Source: an uncultured Bacteroidia bacterium (GTDB lineage Bacteria > Bacteroidota > Bacteroidia > Bacteroidales > Prolixibacteraceae). Taken from it: 37,007 nucleotides of DNA. Below, piece by piece: positions 25,523 through 34,430 of this stretch (its first letter is position 1; each line of letters opens with the position of its first letter). Below the pieces are notes generated by a model. The model did no database searches. It saw only the letters and a program-made list of their open reading frames with translations, and was not told where the DNA came from. The translations under genes were made by a program, and so were the position numbers. The stretch lies in assembly GCA_903918045.1 (NCBI GenBank), contig CAIXCY010000216.1, positions 1-37,007 on the forward strand, read 5' to 3'.

Positions 25523-27811
25523 ATGAAGACTCTAATCTTTGTTGCTCTGTTAATGATAACTGGTAATACTCTTTGGGCAGAGAAGCCGGTCGATTTGGTG
25601 AGGTACGTGAACACACTTCAAGGGACCAACTCCAGTTTTAAACTCACCCACGGGAACACCTACCCCACCACGGCGCTCCCCTTTGCCATGCACACCTGGA
25701 CTCCTCAAGCGGGAAGGAATGGTGACGGGTGGAAATACCAGTTTCTCGCGGATTCGATCCGGGGCTTTCAGCAGGCACACCAATGCAGCTCATGGACAAA
25801 TGATTATGCGGTTTTTTCGCTGATGCCTGTCACCGGAGAGCTGGCATTGGACCAGTTTAAGCGTGCCGCAAAGTTCAGTCACGCCAATGAAATCGCAAAA
25901 CCCAACTATTACAGGGTAAAGCTTGATAATAAGATAACTGCTGAAATCTCACCTGTCGAAAGGGGGGCCCATCTTCGGTTTTCGTTTCCAAAACGGGCCG
26001 GTTCCTGGATCACCCTGGATGGATATACGGGAATGAGTGGGGTTAAAATCTTCCCAAAAGAAAGCAAGATCACCGGTTACGTTCATAATGGTCGCGGGCT
26101 AAAGGAGAATTTCAAAAATTATTTTGTCATTCAGTTTGACAAGCCAATACGAGATTTTGGAACGTGGGAAAACCGCACTGGAGAAAAATGGAAAGGTGAG
26201 CTGGAACACGAAGGGAAAGGGGTAGGCGCCTGGGTCCGCTTTGAAGACGGGGTGACCGTTCAGGCAAAGGTGGCCTCTTCATACATCAGTGCCGAACAGG
26301 CAGAACGAAATCTGCAATCAGAGTTAGGTTCATTCCAGAATCTTGATGATACCAAGGCGGCTGCCTTTAAAATATGGAATGAGCACCTGTCCCAAATATT
26401 CGTTGAGGGTGGGACAGATGAACAAAAGGCAACTTTCTACTCCTGTTATTTCAGGGCAAGCTTGTTTTCGCGTCAGTTTTATGAGCTGGATCAAAATGGA
26501 AAACCGTACTATTTCAGTCCTTACGACGGCGAGATTCACTCCGGTTACCTCTATACCGATACCGGTTTCTGGGATACCTTCCGCGCCCAGTTTCCGTTGA
26601 ACGCGTTGATGCATCCAATGATGCACGGCAGGTATGTGGCAGGTTTACTTGATGCTTATGATCAGTGTGGATGGTTACCCTCATGGTCCTTCCCGGGTGA
26701 GGGGGGCAGCATGATCGGAAACCATGCAATCTCCTTACTGGCAGATGCATGGGCGAAAGGAATTCATACGTTTGATCCGCAGAAAGCGTTGAAGGCTTAT
26801 TATCATGAAGTCTCCAACAAGGGGCCTTGGGGACCTGCAAACGGAAGGCACGGATGGAAAGAATATTACACCTTAGGCTATGTTCCTTATCCCGATTTCA
26901 GGGAGGCAACAGCTAAAACGCTCGAATATGCCTATGATGATTTTTGCGGATTCCAGCTCGCCGAAATGACCGGAAATCCCTTTTACAGCAAAATCTTCTC
27001 GAAACAGATGTATAATTATAAGAACCTTTTCGATCCAAAAGTCGGGTTTATGAGGGGGCGCGATGCCGATGGAAACTGGACTCCGAACTTCAATCCCGAT
27101 GAGTGGGGCGGACCCTTTACCGAAGGAAATGCCTGGCACTACCTCTGGTCTGTCTTTCATGATGTAAATGGGCTGCTTGACTTGCTTGGCGGGGATGAGA
27201 AATTTGTTTCGAAGCTGGACTCGGTGTTTTCAGTACCCAATACAGTGATTGTGGGAACTTATAAACAGAAGATTCATGAGATGACCGAAATGGAAGCGGC
27301 CAACATGGGGCAGTATGCACATGGGAATCAGCCAATCCAACATATGATTTACCTGTATAATTATGCAGGCGCCCCCTGGAAGGCACAGTACTGGGCCCGA
27401 ACAGTCATGGATAAACTCTACAACTCAACAGAAAACGGTTATCCCGGTGACGAAGATCAGGGGCAAACCTCATCGTGGTATGTTCTGAGTTCAATGGGAT
27501 TGTATTCGGTTTGTCCGGGGACCAATCAATACGTGATCGGAAGTCCTGTTTTTCCGAAGATGACCATTCGTTTTGAGAATGGTAAGACACTGGTCATCGA
27601 AGCCAATGGTAACTCTTTGGATCATAAATATATCCAGTCGGCTTCGCTGAATGGAAAACCGTTTACGAAGAGCTGGCTCTCCTATGAAGAGTTGACAAAT
27701 GGGGGAAATATCCGGTATGAAATGGGTGCTGCCCCTGCATTGAACCGCGGAATTTTGCCTGAAGACCGGCCTTATTCCGTATCACTGAATAACAATCAAC
27801 CTGTTCATTAA
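25523..27811 (+). CDS. GH92 family alpha-mannosidase
   Basis: 762 residues with a signal peptide (cleaved near LWAEKP). GH92 enzymes are calcium-dependent, inverting exo-alpha-mannosidases that trim N-glycan or mannan side chains. Family marks are VRYVNTLQGTNSSFKLTHGN near the start, the N-terminal beta-sandwich, and an (alpha/alpha)6 barrel with GYLYTDTGFWDTFR. The general-acid Glu is E534 in TEGNAWHY and the base region is D643/D645 in YPGDEDQGQ, positions that match those reported for the Bacteroides GH92 Bt3990. The length is usual. The enzyme gives the best clue to the substrate: alpha-mannose-containing glycans. The linkage cannot be read. Confidence 0.97.
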   Translation: MKTLIFVALLMITGNTLWAEKPVDLVRYVNTLQGTNSSFKLTHGNTYPTTALPFAMHTWTPQAGRNGDGWKYQFLADSIRGFQQAHQCSSWTNDYAVFSLMPVTGELALDQFKRAAKFSHANEIAKPNYYRVKLDNKITAEISPVERGAHLRFSFPKRAGSWITLDGYTGMSGVKIFPKESKITGYVHNGRGLKENFKNYFVIQFDKPIRDFGTWENRTGEKWKGELEHEGKGVGAWVRFEDGVTVQAKVASSYISAEQAERNLQSELGSFQNLDDTKAAAFKIWNEHLSQIFVEGGTDEQKATFYSCYFRASLFSRQFYELDQNGKPYYFSPYDGEIHSGYLYTDTGFWDTFRAQFPLNALMHPMMHGRYVAGLLDAYDQCGWLPSWSFPGEGGSMIGNHAISLLADAWAKGIHTFDPQKALKAYYHEVSNKGPWGPANGRHGWKEYYTLGYVPYPDFREATAKTLEYAYDDFCGFQLAEMTGNPFYSKIFSKQMYNYKNLFDPKVGFMRGRDADGNWTPNFNPDEWGGPFTEGNAWHYLWSVFHDVNGLLDLLGGDEKFVSKLDSVFSVPNTVIVGTYKQKIHEMTEMEAANMGQYAHGNQPIQHMIYLYNYAGAPWKAQYWARTVMDKLYNSTENGYPGDEDQGQTSSWYVLSSMGLYSVCPGTNQYVIGSPVFPKMTIRFENGKTLVIEANGNSLDHKYIQSASLNGKPFTKSWLSYEELTNGGNIRYEMGAAPALNRGILPEDRPYSVSLNNNQPVH

Positions 27812-27821
27812 ATCATTTGAG

Positions 27822-29183
27822 ATGAGACCATTTTTTTGGATTGTAATAATATTTCCATTAATCATTACCAGCTGTTCCAAGGATAAAACGGTTGCTGGCG
27901 GAGGTACGTTGCCGCCAAAAACTTTGGTTGCGAATGAGAATATTCTGGCCAAAACATTGCTCTACACCGAATGGTCTACTGTGCCGGCCACTCTTTCCAT
28001 GACCAGATCCGACATGCGTAATTCACTCATTTCGGATCTGGCCAGTAAATGTAAAAATACGCTAATATCGCTTCAGGGAATGAGCGATTATGATTTAGCC
28101 TGGAGTGCTTTGATGTACAAATTCCTGCTTGATTCGGGAACTAAATCTGCCTCTGAATTGAAGAACATGTTGCTTGATGATTTTCGCAATACGGTGATCA
28201 GTTTAAATGCCGCCCATACGGACAATTCGGTTTCTAAACTACAGAATTACGGCAACAATCTCAATCTGAATATCATCTACAGCTGGTGGTTTTACCAGAA
28301 TAGTTCCTCCAGGCTGATGATTGATAAATTCAATGGCGTAAGCGGATCGGGTCCTTCATTTAACAAGAAGGATAGCCGTGGTTCAGGGATGGATGTTTTG
28401 CGGATTGTGAAGGCCGATGAGGATTATACCTACCTCGGTATCTATCATTCGATGGTCAGCGATGGTCACTTTAAATTGTACCTTGCCGGAAGTAAAGACC
28501 TGCTAACCTGGACATTTATTTCAGAAATGGGGGACCGTGCCCACCAGGGGGATATCGAAAAATGGGGAAATGGATATCTGGTTGCCAATGAGCAGGATGT
28601 GGTGCAAGGTTCAAACAATGTTCAAATCAGGTATTACGCTTCATATTCTGATTTGATTGCCAATAATCCTTCATTCAGCAAATCGGTTCCACAGACCTTT
28701 TCTACTTTGGCCGAAGGAACACCTGATATCCGGAAGGTTGAGGGTGATAGTCCCGAAGCATCTTATATCTTAATTGGTTACCATTTTTATGATCATGGGA
28801 TCCGCGATCAGCAGGCCTTTGGTATTTTGCATAATTTTACGGAGTGGAGGACCTGGATTGACGAGATTTCAAATTACAATATTCAGGAGATGGGCTACCT
28901 GGGAAATATTGGTGCCCGGAGTGGGTTTATCCATGCAGGAAATTATGTACTTCAGGAGGCACAGCTTACCTCCGGGGACTGGAGCAGTTGGCGTTTACTT
29001 TTTGGAAACGGGGCATTTTATTACACACTTCACCCTGCAACACCTTCAGGTTCAATATCTTTTGCCAATCCTGGAATTGCACAGCTAAATGGTGCAAATT
29101 CCTTTGCTGTAACCAGCTTTTTGCCTTCACAGGGAAATCAAAATGGGGAACCCGGGGAACTTTTGTATCAGGTTAATTTTTAG
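27822..29183 (+). CDS. Surface lipoprotein with beta-propeller-like C-terminal region, unclassified
   Basis: 453 residues. The lipobox PLIITSC anchors it at Cys18. Residues about 40-160 are helical with no recognised domain. From about 190 the sequence has blade-like repeats (DYTYLGIYHSMV, FKLYLAGSKDLLTWTFI, GYLVANEQD, YILIGYHFYDHG, GFIHAGNYVLQEAQ), similar in flavour to five-bladed GH43/GH32/GH130 propellers. I could not identify the catalytic triad of any of these. It could be a glycan-binding protein or an enzyme of an undescribed family. It is 10 nt downstream of GH92 and ends locus 1. Confidence 0.75.
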   Translation: MRPFFWIVIIFPLIITSCSKDKTVAGGGTLPPKTLVANENILAKTLLYTEWSTVPATLSMTRSDMRNSLISDLASKCKNTLISLQGMSDYDLAWSALMYKFLLDSGTKSASELKNMLLDDFRNTVISLNAAHTDNSVSKLQNYGNNLNLNIIYSWWFYQNSSSRLMIDKFNGVSGSGPSFNKKDSRGSGMDVLRIVKADEDYTYLGIYHSMVSDGHFKLYLAGSKDLLTWTFISEMGDRAHQGDIEKWGNGYLVANEQDVVQGSNNVQIRYYASYSDLIANNPSFSKSVPQTFSTLAEGTPDIRKVEGDSPEASYILIGYHFYDHGIRDQQAFGILHNFTEWRTWIDEISNYNIQEMGYLGNIGARSGFIHAGNYVLQEAQLTSGDWSSWRLLFGNGAFYYTLHPATPSGSISFANPGIAQLNGANSFAVTSFLPSQGNQNGEPGELLYQVNF

Positions 29184-29237
29184 TTTATGGATTTAGGATA
29201 TTTTCGATTGACCAGGTCTGAAGATTTCTTCAATCAA

Positions 29238-29270
29238 TTTGTGGAATTTGGTAAAATTGGTCTTACTTTG
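29238..29270 (+). promoter_or_regulatory. Probable promoter of the second sigma gene
   Basis: TTTG (29238-29241), a 21-nt spacer and TTACTTTG (29263-29270) match the Bacteroidetes promoter with one deviation (TT for TA). The start point would be near 29277, ~24 nt before the ATG. Confidence 0.45.
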
Positions 29271-29300
29271 TCGGGCTAATTCTACCTGTACAAATTACTG

Positions 29301-29882
29301 ATGAAGACCAACTATATTTCGGAAGAGGAGTGGATTCTTGCTTTAAAGGAGGGGAATCTGTTGGCTTTTAATGAATTATTTGCCCGATACGGAAAGCGGT
29401 TGTTTCATTTCTCGAAAGGATACCTGCACTCATCTGAGAATTCGGAAGAGATTGTTCAGGAGGTCTTCCTGAAAATCTGGGATAACAGGGGCGAGCTATC
29501 CGCTCAGAAATCAATTGAAGCTTATTTGTTCACCATTGCCAGGAATGGTATTTTAAATACAATCCGTAAATCAAAATCGGAACAGGCCTACCTTAACTAT
29601 GCTAAAATCCATCCCGGGAAAAATATTCTGCTTGATGAGGAGTTAGATTTCAGCGAACTTGAAAAGGCTTATCACCAGGTCATCGATCAATTAAGTCCCA
29701 GGCGGAAGGAGATTTTTATATTGAGCCGCGAACAATCGTTCTCGAATGCCGAAATTGCTGCAAAAATGGGCATCTCAGTCAAAACAGTTGAGAATCAGAT
29801 GACATCAGCCATCTCCGAAATCCGGAAAAACCTTCGCTCACTCGGATTTTCAGGAATTATCCTCTTTAAATTATTTTTTTAA
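29301..29882 (+). CDS. ECF RNA polymerase sigma factor (locus 2)
   Basis: 193 residues. Region 2 reads LFARYGKRLFHFSKGYLH...EIVQEVFLKIWDNRG and region 4 LSPRRKEIFILSREQSFSNAE...MGISVKTVENQMTSA (helix-turn-helix). It ends in a hydrophobic tail (SGIILFKLFF), like its homologue at 12036. It has its own promoter-like site, 118 bp after locus 1, so the second PUL is probably regulated on its own. It is followed by FecR after 71 nt, as in locus 1. Confidence 0.93.
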   Translation: MKTNYISEEEWILALKEGNLLAFNELFARYGKRLFHFSKGYLHSSENSEEIVQEVFLKIWDNRGELSAQKSIEAYLFTIARNGILNTIRKSKSEQAYLNYAKIHPGKNILLDEELDFSELEKAYHQVIDQLSPRRKEIFILSREQSFSNAEIAAKMGISVKTVENQMTSAISEIRKNLRSLGFSGIILFKLFF

Positions 29883-29953
29883 GAAAAATTAGTTTAAGAA
29901 TAGGGGTTTTGTCCCACTCGTGTGTTTACCTATTTGATTAACCAAAAATCAAA

Positions 29954-31000
29954 ATGGTCCCAAACCAAAAGATAGATTTTCAATACCTGCTCGGGCGGAT
30001 GCTTACCGGCAAGATGACTGTCACAGAAAATGACGATCTTCAAACCTATATACAAAATTCATTCAATGATGACGAGCTGAATCTGCTGATGCAAAATCAT
30101 TGGCAGAGTTTGGAGAATGGAGAGCTGGTTACCGACGAAATGCAATTGTTAATCCTGAAAAACCGGATCATCTCCAAAATAAACCAAAAGAAGGGAGAGT
30201 TTGAGAAAGATATCCACCTTCCCCGGTACAACTGGAAAAATTACCTGATGCGTGCTGCTGCAGTTTTATTTATCCCGCTATTAGTCGGTTCATTACTCCT
30301 TTTTTACCGGATGGAGAGACGGATCTCGCTAATGGCAGCATCTTCAGTTATAGAAAAAGTCGTGGCTCATCCCGGATCCCGGGTCCATTTCACATTACCT
30401 GATCAAACCGAGGTATGGCTGAATTCGGGCAGTACGCTTGAATATTCTCTGGCTTTGAATGAGCTTGAAACGCGGAAAGTAAAATTATCTGGTCAGGGAT
30501 ATTTTAGGGTGGCTCATGATGCAACCCATCCATTCTTAGTTGAGACTGAAGGGCTAAGTATAAAAGCTTTGGGTACTTCTTTTGATGTGTCGGTTTACGA
30601 TCAGGACAAGCTGATCAGCGCTACGCTGGAAGAGGGATCAATAGCCCTTATTGGCGCCAATGGCGTTGAAATTACACGGATCCATCCCGGACAACAGGGT
30701 GTGCTGGATAAGGCTACCAGTACAATGGTTGTAAAAGATGTAGAGACAATGCTTACTACCTCGTGGAAAGACGGAAAATTACTTTTCAGAAATACAGCGT
30801 TGATGGATGTTACCACCCAGCTCGAAAGATGGTTCAACTGCAAGATCCATCTGGACCCCCGTTTATTGAAAACTAATCTAAATTATACAGCTACAATTCA
30901 GGACGAGACATTGGGCGAGGTGCTCAAGATGTTAGAGATATCAACGAGAATAAAAACTAAAATTGAAAAAAGGGAGGTGTACATCGACAGAAAAAACTGA
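29954..31000 (+). CDS. FecR-family anti-sigma factor (locus 2)
   Basis: 348 residues. A cytoplasmic N-terminal part of ~95 residues, one membrane span (AAAVLFIPLLVGSLLLFY), then the FecR domain (HPGSRVHFTLPDQTEVWLNS, GQGYFRVAHDATHPFLVET, IKALGTSFDVSVYDQ) and DUF4974 (LMDVTTQLERWFNCKIHL). It is clearly a paralogue of the first FecR, though diverged. It should pair with the sigma just upstream and the STN-SusC just downstream. A short hairpin lies in the 82-nt gap before susC. Confidence 0.93.
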   Translation: MVPNQKIDFQYLLGRMLTGKMTVTENDDLQTYIQNSFNDDELNLLMQNHWQSLENGELVTDEMQLLILKNRIISKINQKKGEFEKDIHLPRYNWKNYLMRAAAVLFIPLLVGSLLLFYRMERRISLMAASSVIEKVVAHPGSRVHFTLPDQTEVWLNSGSTLEYSLALNELETRKVKLSGQGYFRVAHDATHPFLVETEGLSIKALGTSFDVSVYDQDKLISATLEEGSIALIGANGVEITRIHPGQQGVLDKATSTMVVKDVETMLTTSWKDGKLLFRNTALMDVTTQLERWFNCKIHLDPRLLKTNLNYTATIQDETLGEVLKMLEISTRIKTKIEKREVYIDRKN

Positions 31001-31013
31001 TTAAACGAAACAA

Positions 31014-31036
31014 GGGCAGTGTTTGCGGCACTACCC
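31014..31036 (+). terminator. Imperfect hairpin between fecR and susC of locus 2
   Basis: gggcagtg (31014-31021) and cactaccc (31029-31036) pair over 8 bp with one C-A mismatch and a 7-nt loop. It sits in the same place as the stronger hairpin in locus 1. Confidence 0.4.
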
Positions 31037-31082
31037 CTGCTGAATTAACTATTTTATTCATTAACTCAAGAAAAACAAAAGT

Positions 31083-34000
31083 ATGAAAAAAACGTGGTTC
31101 CAAACGAATCACAGGTATTTATTTGCCTGTGCCGGAAAATTCCTTAAACTTATGAAATTTACCATTTTCATCATCGCTTTGGCAACAATGCAAACTTTTG
31201 CATTGGATAATTATGCCCAGACAAAAAAAATGGATGTAAAGATTGAGCAGTCAAGCATCGTCTCTGCCCTCGAGAAGATTGAGGCTCAATCAGAATTTTT
31301 CTTCTTTTACAACAACAAAGTCGTCCGACTTGATAAAAAAGTTTCGGTCGATCTGAAAGATAAGACGATCAACGAAATTTTGGATGAAGTATTCAGGGAT
31401 ACTGAAATAGAATACACAATCAATAACCGTCAGATCATCCTTTCGGAGAAGGAAATAGGGAATCCAACTTCCCAGCAACAAAAAACAGTAACCGGCAAGG
31501 TGACCGATCCGTCGGGATCTCCATTACCCGGGGCATCTGTCGTTTTAAAGGGAACCACTACAGGGGTTACAACAGATAATGGCGGTAGTTTCACGCTATC
31601 CCTGCCTGCAAATGCAACAGTCCTTGTCTTCTCTTTTGTTGGAATGAAATCGCAGGAGATAACCATCGGAACTAAAACAACGATCAATGTCGCTATGGTG
31701 GAAGAGAGTACCGGACTTGAAGAGGTTGTTGCAATCGGCTATGGTACAGTGAGAAAAGCTGACCTTACCGGTGCCGTTTCGGTAGTTAAAGCGGCGGAAT
31801 TCAAAAACGTTGTAGCCCTTTCAGTGGGAAATGCAATGCAGGGATTAGTCCCTGGTGTTAATATCCGTTCAAGTGGAGGCATTGGCAGCGAGCCCGATGT
31901 AGAGATAAGAGGGCTTGGGAACTTTACAAACAATAATCCCCTTTATGTTATTGATGGTTTGCCAACTACGGGTAACAGGGATTTTAATGTGAATGACATC
32001 GAATCAATCCAGATATTGAAAGATGCATCAGCGGCTGCTATCTATGGATCTCGTGCAGCAAATGGGGTTATTATCATCGAAACCAAAAAAGGTTCAGCGG
32101 GTGCAATGAAGGTCAGCTATACAGGGAAAGTAAGTGTCGATAACCTCCCTATGATGAACCTGATGGGTCGTGATGAATGGATTAAAATTACTACTCAGGC
32201 CTATCAAAATGCAATTAATGATGGTGTCCCTGATGTTCATACGGTACCTACCTGGATGAACGGCAATACAAATTGGAATAAGGCAGTCTTCCGCACTGCA
32301 GTGATTAAGGATCATAATCTTTCATTTTCAGGAGGAGGTAAAAATGAGAAGTACCTTGTTTCTATGAATTACTTCGATAATCCAGGCACAGTATATGGTA
32401 CTTCAATGAATCGTTACAGTCTGCGGGTTAATACGGAAGGTAAAAAAGGGATCTTGACAATTGGCGAAAACCTTGCAATCAGCAATACTTTCGTAGAAGA
32501 ACAAAATTCGGTATTTTCAAAACACATTGATGTTTTGCGTATGCTTCCAATTATTCCTATCCATGATAGCAATAACTTTGGAGGTTATGGTTATGGAAAC
32601 GAAGCTACTGCGCGTACCTTTGGGTCAAACCCGATTGCCACCGAAGATTTGATGAGTACTACAAATGAAAACCTTCGGATCCGTGGGAATTTATATGCGA
32701 CACTCGATCTTTTCAAGGGTTTGCAGTACAAATTCAATGCAGGCTATGAAACTAGTCGGGATAATAATAAGTTTTTAAGAAAGGTTGGCAATTTTACACT
32801 TAATCAACCTTACGATCCATCGGACCGCTATGAGAATAAAGCAAAGTATGTTTCGACACTGATTGAAAATACCCTGACTTATAAAAAGCTAATCGGAAAA
32901 CATGATATCAATGCCGTGGCCGGTAACTCGTACGAGCATATCTGTTACGAAATGATTGGGGCAGAGAAAAAAAATCTTGTAAAAGTGGGGGATCATTATT
33001 TTGATGTCATTGATGCAGGCACGACCGATCCAAATGCCTTTGGCAATATTGGAGAAAGCGCCTTGATTTCTTATTTCGGCCGTTTGAATTATGCCTACAA
33101 CGATAAATATATTTTAAGTGCAACCTTCCGTAGTGATGGTTCATCAAAATTTTCCAAAGGGAATAAATGGGGATTCTTCCCATCTGTCTCTGTTGGATGG
33201 CGCATTAGCAAGGAAGATTTCTTCAAGGTGGATGCGATCAGCGATTTGAAATTGCGGTTCAGTCATGGAACACTGGGTAATGCCAATATTGGATACTGGG
33301 ATTATTCTGCGGTACTCAATTCATTTCCTGTGGCTGTTTTTGGCAGCGATCAACACCTTAATACCGGAATGACTCAAATTCAATTGGTAAATCAGAACCT
33401 GAAATGGGAGAAAAAGACACAGGATAACATTGGCCTGGATGTCGCATTCCTAAAGAACAAATTGCAATTTAGCGCAGAGTATTTCATTTCGACCACTAAG
33501 GATGTCCTAACTCCAATGCAGATCCTAATGTCAACCGGAAACGACGGGGGTAACCCGTATGTTAATGCTGCAAGCCTTAGAAATAAAGGGATTGAGTTAT
33601 CAGGTACCTGGAAAGATAAGATAGGTGAATTCAATTATTCAGTTGGCGCTAACTTCACCCGACTGAGAAATGAGGTTCTGGAGTTTGGATATGGCAAGGT
33701 GGAACAATATACCTGGATTACTAAAACTCAGATAGGTCAACCTTTGGCTATGTTTTATACAATCACGACGGATGGTATCTTTCAAAATGAGGCAGAAGTC
33801 CTTGCGCATAAAAATTCAGCTGGAAAGGTTATTCAGCCCAATGCAAAACCTGGAGATATCAGGTATAACGACGTCAATGGAGACGGCCAAATCAACAATG
33901 ACGACCGTCAGATTTGTGGCAATCCATGGCCGAAGTTCGAAATTGGCCTAAATGGACAAGCCTCGTACAAGAACTTTGATTTCAGTTTCGCCGGCTTTGG

Positions 34001-34418
34001 CTCATTTGGTCAGGATGTATTTAATGGGGCAGCCAGCTGGATGGGTGGTTTTTCGGATAATACCAATCACCTGTCAGGATATAAGGGGTGGACAAAAGAG
34101 GATCCGAACACTCCCAATCCCAGAGTGCTTTATGCTGATAACCGCAACGCAAGAGGAGACCAGAGTCGCTGGATAGAAAAAGGATCTTTTTTTAAGATCA
34201 GACAGATGACGCTAGGTTACACATTTGCCAATCTCCCGATAAAGAAAGTATTTGACAACCTGCATATTTCAGTAACAGGTCAAAATCTGTTTACCTTTAC
34301 TAAATACAGCGGACTTGACCCTGAGTTTAAAGCACCTAATATTTGGGTAAAAGGACAGGATGACGCTTCATATCCTTCACCAAAATCAGTTGTATTCTCA
34401 CTATCTGTTCAATTCTAA
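31083..34418 (+). CDS. SusC-like TonB-dependent receptor with STN domain (locus 2)
   Basis: 1111 residues. As in locus 1, the signal peptide begins at an inner Met (MKFTIFIIALATMQTFA, residue 24). STN domain about 50-125 (SIVSALEKIEAQSEFFFFY), CarboxypepD_reg-like about 135-210 (VTGKVTDPSGSPLPGASVVL), plug with the standard LKDASAAAIYGSRAANGV, barrel ending LSVQF. It imports a glycan with its SusD and signals through FecR. The stretch around 31500-31740 is nearly the same at the DNA level as 14240-14475 in the first susC, while the barrels differ widely, so the two probably take different ligands. SusD follows after 12 nt. Confidence 0.96.
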   Translation: MKKTWFQTNHRYLFACAGKFLKLMKFTIFIIALATMQTFALDNYAQTKKMDVKIEQSSIVSALEKIEAQSEFFFFYNNKVVRLDKKVSVDLKDKTINEILDEVFRDTEIEYTINNRQIILSEKEIGNPTSQQQKTVTGKVTDPSGSPLPGASVVLKGTTTGVTTDNGGSFTLSLPANATVLVFSFVGMKSQEITIGTKTTINVAMVEESTGLEEVVAIGYGTVRKADLTGAVSVVKAAEFKNVVALSVGNAMQGLVPGVNIRSSGGIGSEPDVEIRGLGNFTNNNPLYVIDGLPTTGNRDFNVNDIESIQILKDASAAAIYGSRAANGVIIIETKKGSAGAMKVSYTGKVSVDNLPMMNLMGRDEWIKITTQAYQNAINDGVPDVHTVPTWMNGNTNWNKAVFRTAVIKDHNLSFSGGGKNEKYLVSMNYFDNPGTVYGTSMNRYSLRVNTEGKKGILTIGENLAISNTFVEEQNSVFSKHIDVLRMLPIIPIHDSNNFGGYGYGNEATARTFGSNPIATEDLMSTTNENLRIRGNLYATLDLFKGLQYKFNAGYETSRDNNKFLRKVGNFTLNQPYDPSDRYENKAKYVSTLIENTLTYKKLIGKHDINAVAGNSYEHICYEMIGAEKKNLVKVGDHYFDVIDAGTTDPNAFGNIGESALISYFGRLNYAYNDKYILSATFRSDGSSKFSKGNKWGFFPSVSVGWRISKEDFFKVDAISDLKLRFSHGTLGNANIGYWDYSAVLNSFPVAVFGSDQHLNTGMTQIQLVNQNLKWEKKTQDNIGLDVAFLKNKLQFSAEYFISTTKDVLTPMQILMSTGNDGGNPYVNAASLRNKGIELSGTWKDKIGEFNYSVGANFTRLRNEVLEFGYGKVEQYTWITKTQIGQPLAMFYTITTDGIFQNEAEVLAHKNSAGKVIQPNAKPGDIRYNDVNGDGQINNDDRQICGNPWPKFEIGLNGQASYKNFDFSFAGFGSFGQDVFNGAASWMGGFSDNTNHLSGYKGWTKEDPNTPNPRVLYADNRNARGDQSRWIEKGSFFKIRQMTLGYTFANLPIKKVFDNLHISVTGQNLFTFTKYSGLDPEFKAPNIWVKGQDDASYPSPKSVVFSLSVQF

Positions 34419-34430
34419 TTCTAAACTGTT

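Noticed and set aside
26514-26840. 108-aa minus-strand frame within GH92
   Set aside because: It is a shadow of the GC-richer catalytic part of GH92, and the real frame is certain.
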